This document shows positions 54,863 to 64,000 of a DNA stretch of 64,000 nucleotides, in pieces; position 1 is the stretch's first letter, and every line of letters begins with the position of its first letter. The stretch comes from Roseomonas sp. GTDB lineage: Bacteria > Pseudomonadota > Alphaproteobacteria > Acetobacterales > Acetobacteraceae. Location: the NCBI GenBank assembly GCA_020249925.1, contig JADCER010000010.1, positions 1-64,000 of the forward strand, written 5' to 3'. The notes under the pieces are model-generated. The model was not told the DNA's origin. It worked only from the letters and a program-made list of their open reading frames with translations, and did not search any database. The position numbers and the translations under genes were made by a program.

Positions 54863-56239
54863 ATGAACCACTTCACCGCCAATAGCCCGCATGCACGCGA
54901 TATCGCCTCCGTGCTGCATCCGCAGACCAATGCGCGCAGGCATCTTGAGGTTGGCCCTACCATCATGACAGGCGCCCGCGGCATTTTCGTCGAAGACGAT
55001 GCCGGAAATTCCTACCTCGATGCTGGCGCTGGGCTCTGGTGCTGCTCACTCGGCTACAATAATGAGCGGCTGGCAAAGGTCGCTTATGAGGCGATGAGGA
55101 CGCTTGGCTATTATCAGATCTTCCGCCATGCCTCGCACGGCCCGGCGATTGACCTCTCGGAAAAGCTGCTCTCCATCGCGCCCGTGCCGATGTCAAAGGT
55201 ACTGCTGCAATGCTCAGGCTCGGAAGCGAATGACAGTGCGGTCAAGCTTGTCTGGTACCATTGGCGCGCGCAGGGCAAGCCAGAAAAGCGCAAGATCATT
55301 TCCCGTATGGGCAGCTATCACGGCTCCACCTGCGTTGCCATCAGCCTCACCGGCAATCCAAGTTATCATGCCGGTTTCGGGTTGCCCTTTGAAGGTTTCC
55401 TCTACACCGACAGGCCGAATCATTACCGCGATGCGCTGCCTGGTGAGACCGAAGAACAATTTAGCCAACGCCTGGCCGACAACCTTGAAGCCCTGATCCT
55501 GCGGGAAGGGCCAGAGACTATTGCCGCGCTATGGGCCGATCCGGTGCAGGGCACCGCCGGTGCGCTGCCGCCGCCGCGCGGCTATTTCGAGAAAATCCAA
55601 GCAGTGCTGAAGAAGTACGATGTGCTGCTGGTGGCCGACGAGGTGATCTGCGGCTTTGGCCGCACTGGGCGCATGTGGGGCTGTGAGACCTTCAACATGC
55701 AACCGGACATGATCACTTGCGCCAAGGCGCTTTCGGCTGCCATGCAGCCTATCTCCGCCGTACTGATGAACGAAAGGATTTTTGAGTCAGTCATGGCGCA
55801 GTCAGACAAGAACGGCGCCTTCATCCACGGCTACACCTATGCCGGGCACCCCGTCGCCGCATCTGTCGCGCTGGAAACGCTGAAGATCTACGAGGAGATG
55901 GACCTTCTCGGCCACGTCTCCTCGGTTGAGCCCGTCTTTCGGCGGGAAATAGGCGCGCTGGTCGATCACCCGATGGTCGGCAATTTCAACAGCATCGGCC
56001 TGATCGGCGGGATTGAGATCGTGCGCGACAAGGCAACGAAGCAGGATTGGCCGGCGGGGGCGAACCTCACCGCAAGGCTCGATGCCCATGCGCGCGCCAA
56101 TGGGCTGATCCTGCGCATCACCGGAAACCGCGTCGCCTTCTCGCCGCCCCTGATCATCACGGCTGAGGAGATCCGCGAGCTCGCGCGCAGGCTGCGCCGC
56201 ACGCTGGACGCGACCCATGCCGAGCTGCTGGCGCTCTGA
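54863..56239 (+). CDS. Class III aminotransferase (omega-amino acid/polyamine type)
   Basis: This 458-residue PLP enzyme has GAGLWCCSLGYNNERLAKVA at the N-terminus, the phosphate-binding CSGSEANDSAVKLVWYH, the PLP aspartate in LLVADEVICGFGRTG and the Schiff-base lysine in MITCAKALSAA. GGGGAGG lies before the ATG at 54863. It belongs with omega-amino acid:pyruvate or putrescine-type transaminases. hyuA begins 3 bases after its stop. Confidence 0.93.
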   Translation: MNHFTANSPHARDIASVLHPQTNARRHLEVGPTIMTGARGIFVEDDAGNSYLDAGAGLWCCSLGYNNERLAKVAYEAMRTLGYYQIFRHASHGPAIDLSEKLLSIAPVPMSKVLLQCSGSEANDSAVKLVWYHWRAQGKPEKRKIISRMGSYHGSTCVAISLTGNPSYHAGFGLPFEGFLYTDRPNHYRDALPGETEEQFSQRLADNLEALILREGPETIAALWADPVQGTAGALPPPRGYFEKIQAVLKKYDVLLVADEVICGFGRTGRMWGCETFNMQPDMITCAKALSAAMQPISAVLMNERIFESVMAQSDKNGAFIHGYTYAGHPVAASVALETLKIYEEMDLLGHVSSVEPVFRREIGALVDHPMVGNFNSIGLIGGIEIVRDKATKQDWPAGANLTARLDAHARANGLILRITGNRVAFSPPLIITAEEIRELARRLRRTLDATHAELLAL

Positions 56240-56242
56240 CCG

Positions 56243-58321
56243 GTGATCCAGGTCGCCTTCGATATCGGCGGCACCTTTACTGATTTCGTCCTGCGCGATC
56301 CGGCGACAGGCGCGATCGAGATCTGGAAGGTGCCAACCACGCCGCGTGAGCCAGCCCGCGCCGTGCTGGAGGGGCTCGCGGCCCGCTTCCGCCACCCAGA
56401 CCTTCGCCCGGCTGATATCGGCGATGCGCTGCACGCCACCACGATCGCAACCAATGCCATCCTCGAACGCAAGGGCGCGCGCGCAGCGCTGATCACAACG
56501 GCCGGCTTCCGCGATGTGTTGCTGATCGGCCGGCAGAAGCGCTACGACACCAACAACCTGCATATCGACAAGCCGAAGCCCCTGATCCCTCGCGCCGATG
56601 TCTTCGAGGTGCAGGAGCGCTTGGCCCCCAATGGGACGGTGCTGACGCCCCTGGATGAAGCGGCGGCCGACACGCTCGCCGCACAGGTCGCCATCGGCGG
56701 CTATGACAGTGTTGCTGTCGTCTTCCTGCACGCCTATGCCAATCCGGTGCATGAACGGCTGATGGAGGCAGCGCTACGCCGACACTTGCCCGGCGGTAGC
56801 GTCAGCCTCTCCTCTGTCATTGCGCCCAAGTACCGAGAGTATGAGCGCACCAGCACCACCGTCGCGAATGCCTATGTCGCGCCGCTGGTGAGAACCTATC
56901 TCGACAGCCTCGACCGGTCGCTGCATGCGCTTGGTGTGCAGGCGGAACTGTCCATCATGCAGTCCAATGGCGGCATGGTGACAACCGAGCTCGCCCGAAC
57001 CTGGCCCGTACGGATCATCGAGTCAGGCCCCGCCGCCGGCGTGCTGATGTGTGCCGAGATCGGCAGAGAGGAGGGCTGCACCCATGTCATGACCTTCGAC
57101 ATGGGCGGCACCACGGCGAAGCTCGGCGCGATCGATGATGGCGTCCCGGCGGTGACGCCAAGCTTCGAGGTTGACGCGGTAAACTACCGCAAGGGTAGTG
57201 GCCTGCCGCTGTCCATCATGGCGATCGACCTGCTGGAAATTGGCGCCGGCGGCGGCAGTATCGCCCGTACGGGCATGGGCCTGATCCGCGTTGGGCCGGA
57301 CAGCGCGGGGGCGGAGCCGGGACCGATTTGCTACAACCGCGGCGGCACGCAGCCCACCATCACCGATGCGAACCTCATACTCGGCTACCTCAATCCAGCG
57401 TTTTTCAATGGCGGGGCCATGGCGCTCCGGCGCGATGAAGCGGCAGCGGCCATTGCAAGGGAAATCGGCGCGCCGCTCGGCCTAGACCTCATGCAGGCGG
57501 CCTGGGGCATCCATTCGGTGGCGAATGCGAATATGGAGCGCGCCATGCGCATTGTCTCCATCGAAAGGGGACGTGATCCGCGCCGCTACGCGCTGGTCGC
57601 CTTCGGTGGCGCCGGACCGCTGCATGCCTGCCGGCTCGCCCGCGCGTTGGAAGTCCCGCGCGTCATCATCCCCCGCGGCGCGGGCGTCGGTTCGGCCATC
57701 GGTCTGTTGGTCGCGGACCGCAAGGTCGATCTCGGCCTGACCCGCGTCACGCGCCTGAATGAGGCAGAGGCTGCGCAGATCGCGCCGATCTTTGCCGAGC
57801 TTGAGGCGCGGGTCACGGCGGAAGCCCAACGCATGCAGCCAGGCGCGACGCCTGTGATCGAGCGCAGCGCCTCGATGCGTTATGCCGGCCAGGGCTTCGA
57901 GATTCGCGTCCCGCTACCTGCCGGGCTGATTGAGGGCGACTACGCCGCGACGGTGCTCGCTGATTTCCACGCTGCTTACAAGCGCGAATACGGATACAAC
58001 GACCCGAAGGCCCCCGTGGAAGTGAGCGACTGGTTCGTTGTTGCCACCCTGCCCAACCTGCACGCCGGCGCTGGCTTGCGCTTTCCGGCAACGAAGACGG
58101 GCAGCGATCCCGTGACTGGTACGCGCCTGGCCTGGTTCCCTGAAGGCGGCGGGATGGTTCCTACCCGTATCGTTGACCGTTACGCCCTGACCATCGCACA
58201 CCGCATTCAAGGCCCTGCCCTGGTTGAGGAACGGGAATCCACGACCGTTGTGCCGCCGGGCGATGTGCTCTCGCTCAGCGCGGCGGGCAACCTCATCATC
58301 GATATCCGGGCCGGGAGATGA
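56243..58321 (+). CDS. hyuA: Hydantoinase/oxoprolinase subunit A
   Basis: This 692-residue ATP-dependent subunit has the N-terminal ASKHA motif DIGGTFTDFVLRDP, the THATTIATNAILERKG-like region (reads HATTIATNAILERKG), and the second ATP motif MTFDMGGTTAKLG. The GTG start follows the aminotransferase stop closely. HyuA and HyuB act together on hydantoins, 5-oxoproline, N-methylhydantoin or, in related systems, on acetone or acetophenone carboxylation; substrate is not readable here. Confidence 0.93.
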   Translation: MIQVAFDIGGTFTDFVLRDPATGAIEIWKVPTTPREPARAVLEGLAARFRHPDLRPADIGDALHATTIATNAILERKGARAALITTAGFRDVLLIGRQKRYDTNNLHIDKPKPLIPRADVFEVQERLAPNGTVLTPLDEAAADTLAAQVAIGGYDSVAVVFLHAYANPVHERLMEAALRRHLPGGSVSLSSVIAPKYREYERTSTTVANAYVAPLVRTYLDSLDRSLHALGVQAELSIMQSNGGMVTTELARTWPVRIIESGPAAGVLMCAEIGREEGCTHVMTFDMGGTTAKLGAIDDGVPAVTPSFEVDAVNYRKGSGLPLSIMAIDLLEIGAGGGSIARTGMGLIRVGPDSAGAEPGPICYNRGGTQPTITDANLILGYLNPAFFNGGAMALRRDEAAAAIAREIGAPLGLDLMQAAWGIHSVANANMERAMRIVSIERGRDPRRYALVAFGGAGPLHACRLARALEVPRVIIPRGAGVGSAIGLLVADRKVDLGLTRVTRLNEAEAAQIAPIFAELEARVTAEAQRMQPGATPVIERSASMRYAGQGFEIRVPLPAGLIEGDYAATVLADFHAAYKREYGYNDPKAPVEVSDWFVVATLPNLHAGAGLRFPATKTGSDPVTGTRLAWFPEGGGMVPTRIVDRYALTIAHRIQGPALVEERESTTVVPPGDVLSLSAAGNLIIDIRAGR

Positions 58322-58349
58322 GCATGGCGCGGCATCTGCAGGAGGTGCA

Positions 58350-60017
58350 ATGAGCATGGCGGTTGATCCCATCACCCTCACGGTGGTCTGGAACACCCTT
58401 GTCTCCATCGCCGATGAGATGGGCGAAGCCTTGCGGCGCACCGCCTTCTCGGAGGCGGTCCGCGAAGGCGCCGACTTCTCCACCGGTCTCTTCGACCGGC
58501 GCGGCCGCCTGATCGCCCAAGGTAACTTTACCCCCGGACATCTTGGCGCGATGCCCTACGCCGTGAAGAACTGCCTGGACTATATCCCGCCCGACCAGCT
58601 CCGCCCCGGCGATATGCTGGTCACCAACGACGCTTATCTTGGCGGCGGACACTTCCCGGACTTCTTCCTGGTCGCGCCGGTCTTCGCGGGCGAGACACTG
58701 ATCGGCTATGTCGTGAACACCGCTCATCATGTCGATGTCGGCGGTGCCCAGCCAGGCTCAGAGGCGGTTCAGGGCGTGCTCGATGCTTTCGCCGAAGGCA
58801 TCCGCATCCTGCCCGTGAAGATTGTGCGCAACGGCGAGTTCGAGCCGGACATTATGCGCATCCTGCTCGGCAATGTCCGCCTGCCGGAGAAGGTGCGCGG
58901 CGACCTGATGGCGCAGCGCAATGCTAACCATGTCGGCAGCCAGCGGCTGCGCCGGATCTTCGCCGACTATGGTGAGGCGCTGATCGAGGAGGCGATCGAG
59001 AAAATCCTCGACCGCTCCGAGGCACGGGCGAAGGAGCTCATTCGCGCCCTGCCTGAGGGAACCTATTCTTTTGACGACCAGATGGATGATTACGGGCCAG
59101 GCACGCCGCCCATCCATGTGCGCGTTGACATCACGCTGAGCGACGGCACGGCCACCGTGGACTTCTCTCGCAGCGGCGATGCTGTGCCTGCGGGAATCAA
59201 CAGCTTCATCAACTATACCCGCGCCTACGCCAGCTTTGCCATGCGCATCTTTGCCAGCATCGACGTGCCCAACAACGCCGGTATCGAGCGCGTGATCAAG
59301 CTGGTGACGCGGCCTGGGAGCTTCTTTGATCCGCGCTACCCGGCGGCCGGCGGTGGCCGCGCCTCACTGCAGGTGCGCATCTTCGATGCCATCAACGGCG
59401 CCATGGCGCAGGTGGTACCCGAGCGCGCCATGGGCGCTTTCACGCATTGGGCCAACCCAAAATTTGGCGGCATCGACCCGGAGACCGGCAAGCGCTGGAT
59501 CCTTTACGACCTGATCCTGGGCGGCTTCGGCGGGCGTGCAACGAAGGATGGGGCGGAGGCGCTTTGCCCCGTCTTCAACTGCGCCAATGTCCCGATCGAG
59601 GTGCATGAGACCAATAACCCGGTGCGCATCCATACCCTTTCGCTGATCCAGGACAGCTCCGGGCCTGGGCGCTTCCGTGGCGGCTGTGGCATGCGCAAGG
59701 ATATCGAGATGCTGACCGATGGGGCGACGGTGGTGTTGCTCGGCGACCGGCACAGGACGGCGCCTTGGGGTGTCTTTGGCGGCGGTGAGGGCACCAAGGC
59801 GCGTACCGTCCTTATCCGCGGCGGGCAGGAAGCGGATCTCGGCAGCAAGGAGGTAGCGCGCCTGCAGCGCGGCGACATCGTCAGCTTTCGGCTTGCTGGT
59901 GCCGGCGGCTATGGCGACCCGGCGCTGCGCGAACGTGCCGCGCTGATCGAGGATCTGAAGGAGGGCTTCCTCAGCCGCGAAGGCATCGCGCGGCACTACG
60001 GCGTGATGCTTGACTGA
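58350..60017 (+). CDS. hyuB: Hydantoinase B/oxoprolinase family subunit
   Basis: This 555-residue partner subunit starts at the ATG at 58350, preceded by GGAGG. The family pattern includes DPITLTVVWNTLVSIADEMG, EGADFSTGLFDRRGRLIAQG, VTNDAYLGGGHFPDFF and the C-terminal RFRGGCGMRKD and GAGGYGDPALR. It follows hyuA by 28 bases. Glu is often GAG and Asp GAC in this operon, unlike the GAA/GAT-rich core genes nearby. Confidence 0.93.
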   Translation: MSMAVDPITLTVVWNTLVSIADEMGEALRRTAFSEAVREGADFSTGLFDRRGRLIAQGNFTPGHLGAMPYAVKNCLDYIPPDQLRPGDMLVTNDAYLGGGHFPDFFLVAPVFAGETLIGYVVNTAHHVDVGGAQPGSEAVQGVLDAFAEGIRILPVKIVRNGEFEPDIMRILLGNVRLPEKVRGDLMAQRNANHVGSQRLRRIFADYGEALIEEAIEKILDRSEARAKELIRALPEGTYSFDDQMDDYGPGTPPIHVRVDITLSDGTATVDFSRSGDAVPAGINSFINYTRAYASFAMRIFASIDVPNNAGIERVIKLVTRPGSFFDPRYPAAGGGRASLQVRIFDAINGAMAQVVPERAMGAFTHWANPKFGGIDPETGKRWILYDLILGGFGGRATKDGAEALCPVFNCANVPIEVHETNNPVRIHTLSLIQDSSGPGRFRGGCGMRKDIEMLTDGATVVLLGDRHRTAPWGVFGGGEGTKARTVLIRGGQEADLGSKEVARLQRGDIVSFRLAGAGGYGDPALRERAALIEDLKEGFLSREGIARHYGVMLD

Positions 60018-60701
60018 GTGACGATGTCTGCGGCGTTGGTGCCGCGTCGGATGGGGCTGTCACCGCAGAACGGCGTGGCGAAAGCGCGCCGATTTATGTG
60101 AACAGCATCGCCCGCATTCTGTGCTGCGCGCTGGAAAGCCTGGGGTTGGCTTATGTTGCCGCAGACTTCGATTGTAAATCATGGGCTTTTGCCGAGGTTG
60201 ATCGGCCGGGAATTATGGGTTTTCACCAGGGTGCTACTGCGACCACCACGCTGGCGGCCGCCGAGGAAATCCTGGCCGGGTCAGGCCCATATTGCCGATA
60301 TGCCGCAGCAGCAAACTCATGAATTTCTGCTCCGGAATTGGCAAAGCGGCAAAACATTGTGCACAGCACAATGTGAAGATCAAAAAGTCTTAGCACTCGA
60401 CGGGTGGTTATGCACTCGTTCCCTTGAGGTGTAATGAGGCTCAATCAGTGCAGAGAGTGCGGTCCAGGGAACCACGATGTCCATCTCACCCAGGAAGCAT
60501 TCTCGCCGCATCTTCTTGTGGGGGCGGTCAAAGCCTAGGGTGCAGAAGTTTTCTTCCCGCAGAGGGATCGTACTTTATACGTGAAATATTGAAACGAAAT
60601 AGAATCAGAAAGTCAATAAAACGCTAAAGGGAGCGGGATTAAATCAAGGGTCCCTTAACTCAAAAAGATCCAGTTTCAGGGAGCTTCGCAACCTAACCGC
60701 G
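60018..60701. other. 684-base gap with IS5 relic
   Basis: No intact gene is supported. A GTG-started 74-codon frame at 60098-60322 has no recognisable feature. The IS5-type relic at 60422-60540 is the only identifiable item. The stretch from 60560 to 60680 turns AT-rich and non-coding before the MFS gene. Confidence 0.45.
60422..60540 (-). pseudogene. IS5-type transposase N-terminal relic
   Basis: The minus strand reads FDRPHKKMRRECFLGEMD and then VVPWTALSALIEPHY, which is the characteristic beginning of IS5-family transposases. The following PKxGxGRPP-type motif is lost and the frame stops soon after. No catalytic DDE residues or inverted ends remain. Confidence 0.7.
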
Positions 60702-61871
60702 CTACCCCCGCGCCAAATCCCGACGGAACCAAACATAAAGCGCCAGCGCCGCGCCAAGTGCGGCCACCGCAAAGAATACCGGCGCTGTCGCGCTGCCCGT
60801 CACATCGCGCAGCCAACCGGCAAAGGCCGGGCAGCCCGTGCAGCCAGCGTAGAACCACACGAAGTAAACGCCCAAGCCGCGCGCGCGGCGTTCCGGCGCC
60901 ACAGCCTCGGCCGCGAGCGCGGAAAACACCGTGATGGGCAGCGCGTAGCAGAAGCCATGCAGCAGGCCGAGAAACGGTGCCCAAGCGACATCGGCGATCG
61001 GCAAGGCAAGTGCCGCCAGCATCGCAGCCAAACTCGCGGTTATCGTCATCGGCCCTGCAACGCCCGCGCGGCGCGCAAGCCAGGCACCCGCCGGCACCGC
61101 CAGCAGATTGGACCAGGAAATCAACGAAACAGCGAAGCTCGCCTCCGCCAGGCCAAGCCCGCGCGCCATCAGCATGGGCGGCGCAAAGCTCACCAGCACC
61201 ATATAGGCGCCATTCACCAATGCCCAGCAGGCGCCGGCCAGGCACATGCGGCGAAATTCATCACGCGTCAGTCCGCTTGCGGTACTGGCGCTGATCGGCA
61301 CGGCGCGCGGTTCCGGCCCGCGGGCGAGTGCCACCGCAATGAAGGCGATACCGGCGGCAAAGGCCGCGACCTGATAGGGAAATTGCCAGCCATGATCAGG
61401 CACAAAGCCGGGGAGCGCCGCCTGCGCCGCAGCGATGCCAAGTGGCCAGCCCAACACATAAACGGCCATGGCGGGAAAAAGGTCTCGGCCCAGAAAGCGA
61501 TCCTGCACCATTTTCGTGAGCAGCAAGATCACCAGCAGCGTGCCAAGGCCCATGAGCAAACGCCCCGCGATTAGCCGCGCAACTTCCTCCGCACTTGCCG
61601 AAACCATGGCGCCCAGAATTAGCAGCAAAAGTCCCAGCAGCACGCCGCGCCTATCGCCCAAGCGCCGCGCGACCAGGCCCAGCGGATAGGCAAGGAAAAG
61701 CCCCGGCAACCAGAATAAACCAACCAGCGTGCCAAAGCCTGCCCAATCCAGTGCGAAGGCCTCCACCAAGGCAGGGCCAGCGGCGCCGGGTGCCTGGAAC
61801 ATCGCGCCCAAGGCAGCGCGCAGGATGAAGACTGCCAGCAAAAACGCAGCGGCGGTTTTCAAAAAACCCAT
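60702..61871 (-). CDS. MFS transporter
   Basis: This 389-residue major-facilitator carrier has about twelve hydrophobic segments. The loop 2-3 motif is LGLVARRLGDRRGVLLGLLL in the usual place, and a central break falls near residue 195 (LARGPEPRAVPIS). It resembles the CynX/NarK-like sugar or anion carriers only in general. Its start overlaps the end of the DUF3293 gene by 13 bases. Substrate is unknown. Confidence 0.88.
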   Translation of the reverse strand: MGFLKTAAAFLLAVFILRAALGAMFQAPGAAGPALVEAFALDWAGFGTLVGLFWLPGLFLAYPLGLVARRLGDRRGVLLGLLLLILGAMVSASAEEVARLIAGRLLMGLGTLLVILLLTKMVQDRFLGRDLFPAMAVYVLGWPLGIAAAQAALPGFVPDHGWQFPYQVAAFAAGIAFIAVALARGPEPRAVPISASTASGLTRDEFRRMCLAGACWALVNGAYMVLVSFAPPMLMARGLGLAEASFAVSLISWSNLLAVPAGAWLARRAGVAGPMTITASLAAMLAALALPIADVAWAPFLGLLHGFCYALPITVFSALAAEAVAPERRARGLGVYFVWFYAGCTGCPAFAGWLRDVTGSATAPVFFAVAALGAALALYVWFRRDLARG

Positions 61872-62248
61872 ATCAGTCGCGCCTTCGCCCCGCGCCGCAG
61901 CGCGACCATGGCAGTTTGTCGAAACAGCCGCGCCAAGCGCTTACCCCGCGCAGCACAGATGCCGATGAAGCAATGCGCTTCCCACCAGCGCTTGGCGCCG
62001 CCTTTGCCTTCGACATGGGGCAAACCCCGCAACCGTTCCCGCAACAAGGCATGGCGCTGCGCATTCCAGCCTGCAGGCATGCGCCGGCTGCGGGGATTGC
62101 CGGCAGCGATGAACACGCCCTCTGGCACGCGCCAGCAGCGCAGCAGCGCGTCCAAAGCCGGCGCGCCTTGACCAATGCGCACTGCATGCGCCCCCGCAAA
62201 ATAGCGGGAAGCGCGATAGGCGCGTAAAAGCTGCTCTGCCCGCTTCAT
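61859..62248 (-). CDS. DUF3293 domain protein
   Basis: This 129-residue basic cytoplasmic protein has the GVFIAAGNPRSR motif (usually xTAxNP in the family), then RLRGLPHVEGKGG and WWEAHCFIGI. These match the DUF3293 pattern. Function is unknown. It overlaps RlmI-like and MFS genes by 4 and 13 bases, so the three are co-transcribed. Confidence 0.75.
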   Translation of the reverse strand: MKRAEQLLRAYRASRYFAGAHAVRIGQGAPALDALLRCWRVPEGVFIAAGNPRSRRMPAGWNAQRHALLRERLRGLPHVEGKGGAKRWWEAHCFIGICAARGKRLARLFRQTAMVALRRGAKARLIWVF

Positions 62249-63435
62249 CGCAACTGGAGCAACATGCCTTTGAGGTAAGCGCTCTCAGGCAACATTGGAT
62301 GCAGCGGGTGATCCGGCCCGGCGCCGCCCACATGCAGGATGCGCGCTTCCCGCCCTGCGCGCTGCACACCCCAGGCAACGGCATCGGCGAATTCACCTGG
62401 TGCCACATGGTGGCTGCACGACGCGATGAAGAAGAACCCGGATTTTTCCACCAAAGTCGCACCCAGCCGCGCCAACTTGCCATAGGCGCGCAGCGCCGCC
62501 GGTTGGTCCTTGCGCGCCTTGGCGAAGGCGGGCGGGTCCGTGATCACCACACCGAAGCGCTTGCCCGCGCCCACCATGCGTTCCAAGGCGTCCAAAGCCT
62601 CGGCCTTTTGGGTTTCTACCCGATCAGCAACGTTATTGCGCCGCGCCGCTTCCACCGCCAATGCCAATGCTGCCTCACTGCGGTCCAGCAACGTAACATG
62701 CGCGGCACCTGCGACGGCAGCGGAAATCCCAAAGCCGCCCGTGTGGCAGAAGGCGTCCAGCACCGTCGCCCCCTTCGCCAGCCGCGCAACGCGGGCGCGA
62801 TGTTCGCGCTGATCAAAGAACCAGCCGGTCTTCTGCCCGCCCAAAGGATCAACAGCGAAACTCAGGCCGCTTTCCTCGACCGTAATCATGCCGGCTTCGC
62901 CATGCAGCAGCTTGGTTTCCTCGGCCAAGCCTTCCAGCGCGCGCACCGCACTGTCATTACGCGCAATCACCATGCGCGGCGTGATCAGGGCGTGCAGCGC
63001 TTCCAGGATCAGCGGTGTCGCGGCTTCCATGCCGGCACTATTGGCCTGGATCGTCACCGCATCGCCGTAGCGATCAATCACGAGGCCCGGCAGGCCGTCC
63101 GCTTCGGCATGGATCAGGCGGTAATGCGGCCGGTCGAAAAGCTTGTCGCGCAGGCTCAGCGCTTCCTGCAAACGCTGCTTGAACCAGGCGGCATCACAGG
63201 CGGCATCGGGGTTACGGTCCAGCTTGCGCGCGGCAATCAGCGAATGCGGGTTGAAGTGCCAAACGCCATGCTTGACGCCATCATCGCCTTCCAGCCGCAC
63301 CACACTGCCCGGCAGCAAAGCCTTGGCCGCCGGGGTCATCGCGATTTCATTGGAAAAGGCCCAAGGATGGCCGGACTTAACGCGGCGGTCTCGGCCAGGG
63401 AGCAAGCGGATCAGGGGCGGTGGGGCGTTATTCAT
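62245..63435 (-). CDS. rlmI: RlmI-like class I SAM-dependent rRNA methyltransferase
   Basis: This 396-residue protein has an N-terminal PUA domain (LLPGRDRRVKSGHPWAFSNE), a central EEHD-like domain, and a C-terminal methyltransferase with VLDAFCHTGGFGISAA, FGVVITDPPAFAK and the catalytic CSHHV. Family members make m5C at 23S rRNA position 1962. The ATG at 63435 is preferred over 63477. It is divergent from panC across 59 bases. Confidence 0.92.
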   Translation of the reverse strand: MNNAPPPLIRLLPGRDRRVKSGHPWAFSNEIAMTPAAKALLPGSVVRLEGDDGVKHGVWHFNPHSLIAARKLDRNPDAACDAAWFKQRLQEALSLRDKLFDRPHYRLIHAEADGLPGLVIDRYGDAVTIQANSAGMEAATPLILEALHALITPRMVIARNDSAVRALEGLAEETKLLHGEAGMITVEESGLSFAVDPLGGQKTGWFFDQREHRARVARLAKGATVLDAFCHTGGFGISAAVAGAAHVTLLDRSEAALALAVEAARRNNVADRVETQKAEALDALERMVGAGKRFGVVITDPPAFAKARKDQPAALRAYGKLARLGATLVEKSGFFFIASCSHHVAPGEFADAVAWGVQRAGREARILHVGGAGPDHPLHPMLPESAYLKGMLLQLR

Positions 63436-63494
63436 GGGCAGACCATGAAGCCACAACGCTTGTCCCGCAATGCGCAAAGCGCCAGTAATGCCCC

Positions 63495-64000
63495 ATGTTG
63501 ATCTGCCGAGACCTCCCTTCGCTACGGTCTGCCTGCGCGGCGCTGCGCAGCAATGGCCGCCGCCTGGGCCTGGTGCCGACTATGGGTGCCCTGCATCAGG
63601 GCCACCTTGCCTTGCTGGATGCAGCGCGCGCTGCCGGGGAGGGCGCGGTGGCCGCTTCCATCTTCGTCAATCCGCTGCAATTCAACGCCAGTGATGATCT
63701 GGCGCGCTACCCGCGTGATGAGGATGGGGACCTTGCCAAGCTCCGCAACGCAGGCTGTGATTTGGTCTGGCTGCCACCCGTGGAAACCATGTATCCGCCC
63801 GGCAGCGCCAGCGTGATTGAGGTTGCCGGCCCATCCAAGGGTTTTGAGGGCGATGCGCGGCCCGGACATTTCCGCGGTGTTGCGACCGTTTGCGCCAAGC
63901 TTTTCCTGCAAACCGGCGCTGATATCGCCGCCTTTGGTGAGAAGGATTGGCAGCAATTGCAGGTGGTCCGCCGTATGGCGCGTGATCTGGACATCCCTAT
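63495..64000 (+). CDS. panC: Pantothenate synthetase, 5' part (runs off window)
   Basis: Pantoate-beta-alanine ligase makes pantothenate for CoA. The frame is open from the ATG at 63495 to the window end (about 168 codons of roughly 280). It shows VPTMGALHQGHLALL with the HxGH adenylate motif, SIFVNPLQFNASDDLARYPR, FRGVATVCAKLF and AAFGEKDWQQLQVVRRM. The remainder lies beyond position 64000. Confidence 0.95.
   Translation, partial: MLICRDLPSLRSACAALRSNGRRLGLVPTMGALHQGHLALLDAARAAGEGAVAASIFVNPLQFNASDDLARYPRDEDGDLAKLRNAGCDLVWLPPVETMYPPGSASVIEVAGPSKGFEGDARPGHFRGVATVCAKLFLQTGADIAAFGEKDWQQLQVVRRMARDLDIP

Noticed and set aside
60098-60322. 74-codon GTG-started frame
   Set aside because: No ribosome site, domain or conserved pattern; lies in a decayed stretch with an IS relic.
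62299-63501. Plus-strand frame of 400 codons
   Set aside because: Antisense to the RlmI-like gene, His/Arg-rich, no domain.

Overview
The window looks like chromosomal DNA of a GC-rich alphaproteobacterium, most likely Acetobacteraceae (Roseomonas-like). The evidence is the clustering of rph-rdgB with a divergent hrcA, the gpmI/EnvC-like/ctpA/YibQ-like/rppH block, and several orphan Bug/TctC binding proteins. The family-level assignment is an inference from gene content. No ribosomal RNA, plasmid origin or CRISPR array is visible.

Layout. 1-2640 is an AT-rich island on the minus strand: a reverse transcriptase with a helical-repeat tail, translationally coupled (ATGA overlap) to a RecB-like PD-(D/E)XK nuclease. 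This is the best candidate for an unusual, possibly undescribed, system (probably anti-phage). 2875-19695 is mostly core: ftsK, a LOG-family hydrolase, rdgB, rph, hrcA (with a CIRCE-like operator in front), a D-tartrate dehydratase, a methyltransferase, an NnrU-family membrane protein, gpmI, an EnvC-like factor, ctpA, a YibQ-like deacetylase, rppH and an M3 peptidase. 19856-26860 holds two Bug binding proteins, a truncated third one separated from its partner by a foreign gene, DUF4112 and TerC-family genes, a 3-oxoadipyl-CoA thiolase and a small repeat protein. A tRNA-Gly lies at 27230-27304, followed by about 800 bases of degenerate sequence.

28099-33748 appears to be one regulatory circuit: a PhnD-like periplasmic binding protein, a membrane histidine kinase and a sigma-54 response regulator. 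It is followed by a canonical -24/-12 promoter and a SorAB/SoxCD-like sulfite dehydrogenase pair. 33749-36300 is a mobile-element graveyard: nested palindromes, a DNA-methylase fragment, a ParDE toxin-antitoxin pair, and three small genes each preceded by a copy of the same leader of about 90 bases. One of these three genes is broken by an amber codon.

36563-45709 combines a peptide/opine-type ABC transporter, split over two converging strands, with a leuCD pair and a KRCGH-type lyase. 45980-54598 is a minus-strand catabolic operon: acyl-CoA ligase, SCP2-type thiolase, DUF35 partner, enoyl-CoA hydratase, then a branched-chain-amino-acid-type ABC transporter (binding protein, LivH, fused LivM-LivG, LivF). 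It probably imports and degrades one carboxylic acid. 54863-60017 is a plus-strand class III aminotransferase-hyuA-hyuB operon whose codon use differs from the core. After an IS5 relic come an MFS carrier, a DUF3293 protein and an RlmI-like methyltransferase on the minus strand. panC starts at 63495 and runs off the right edge.
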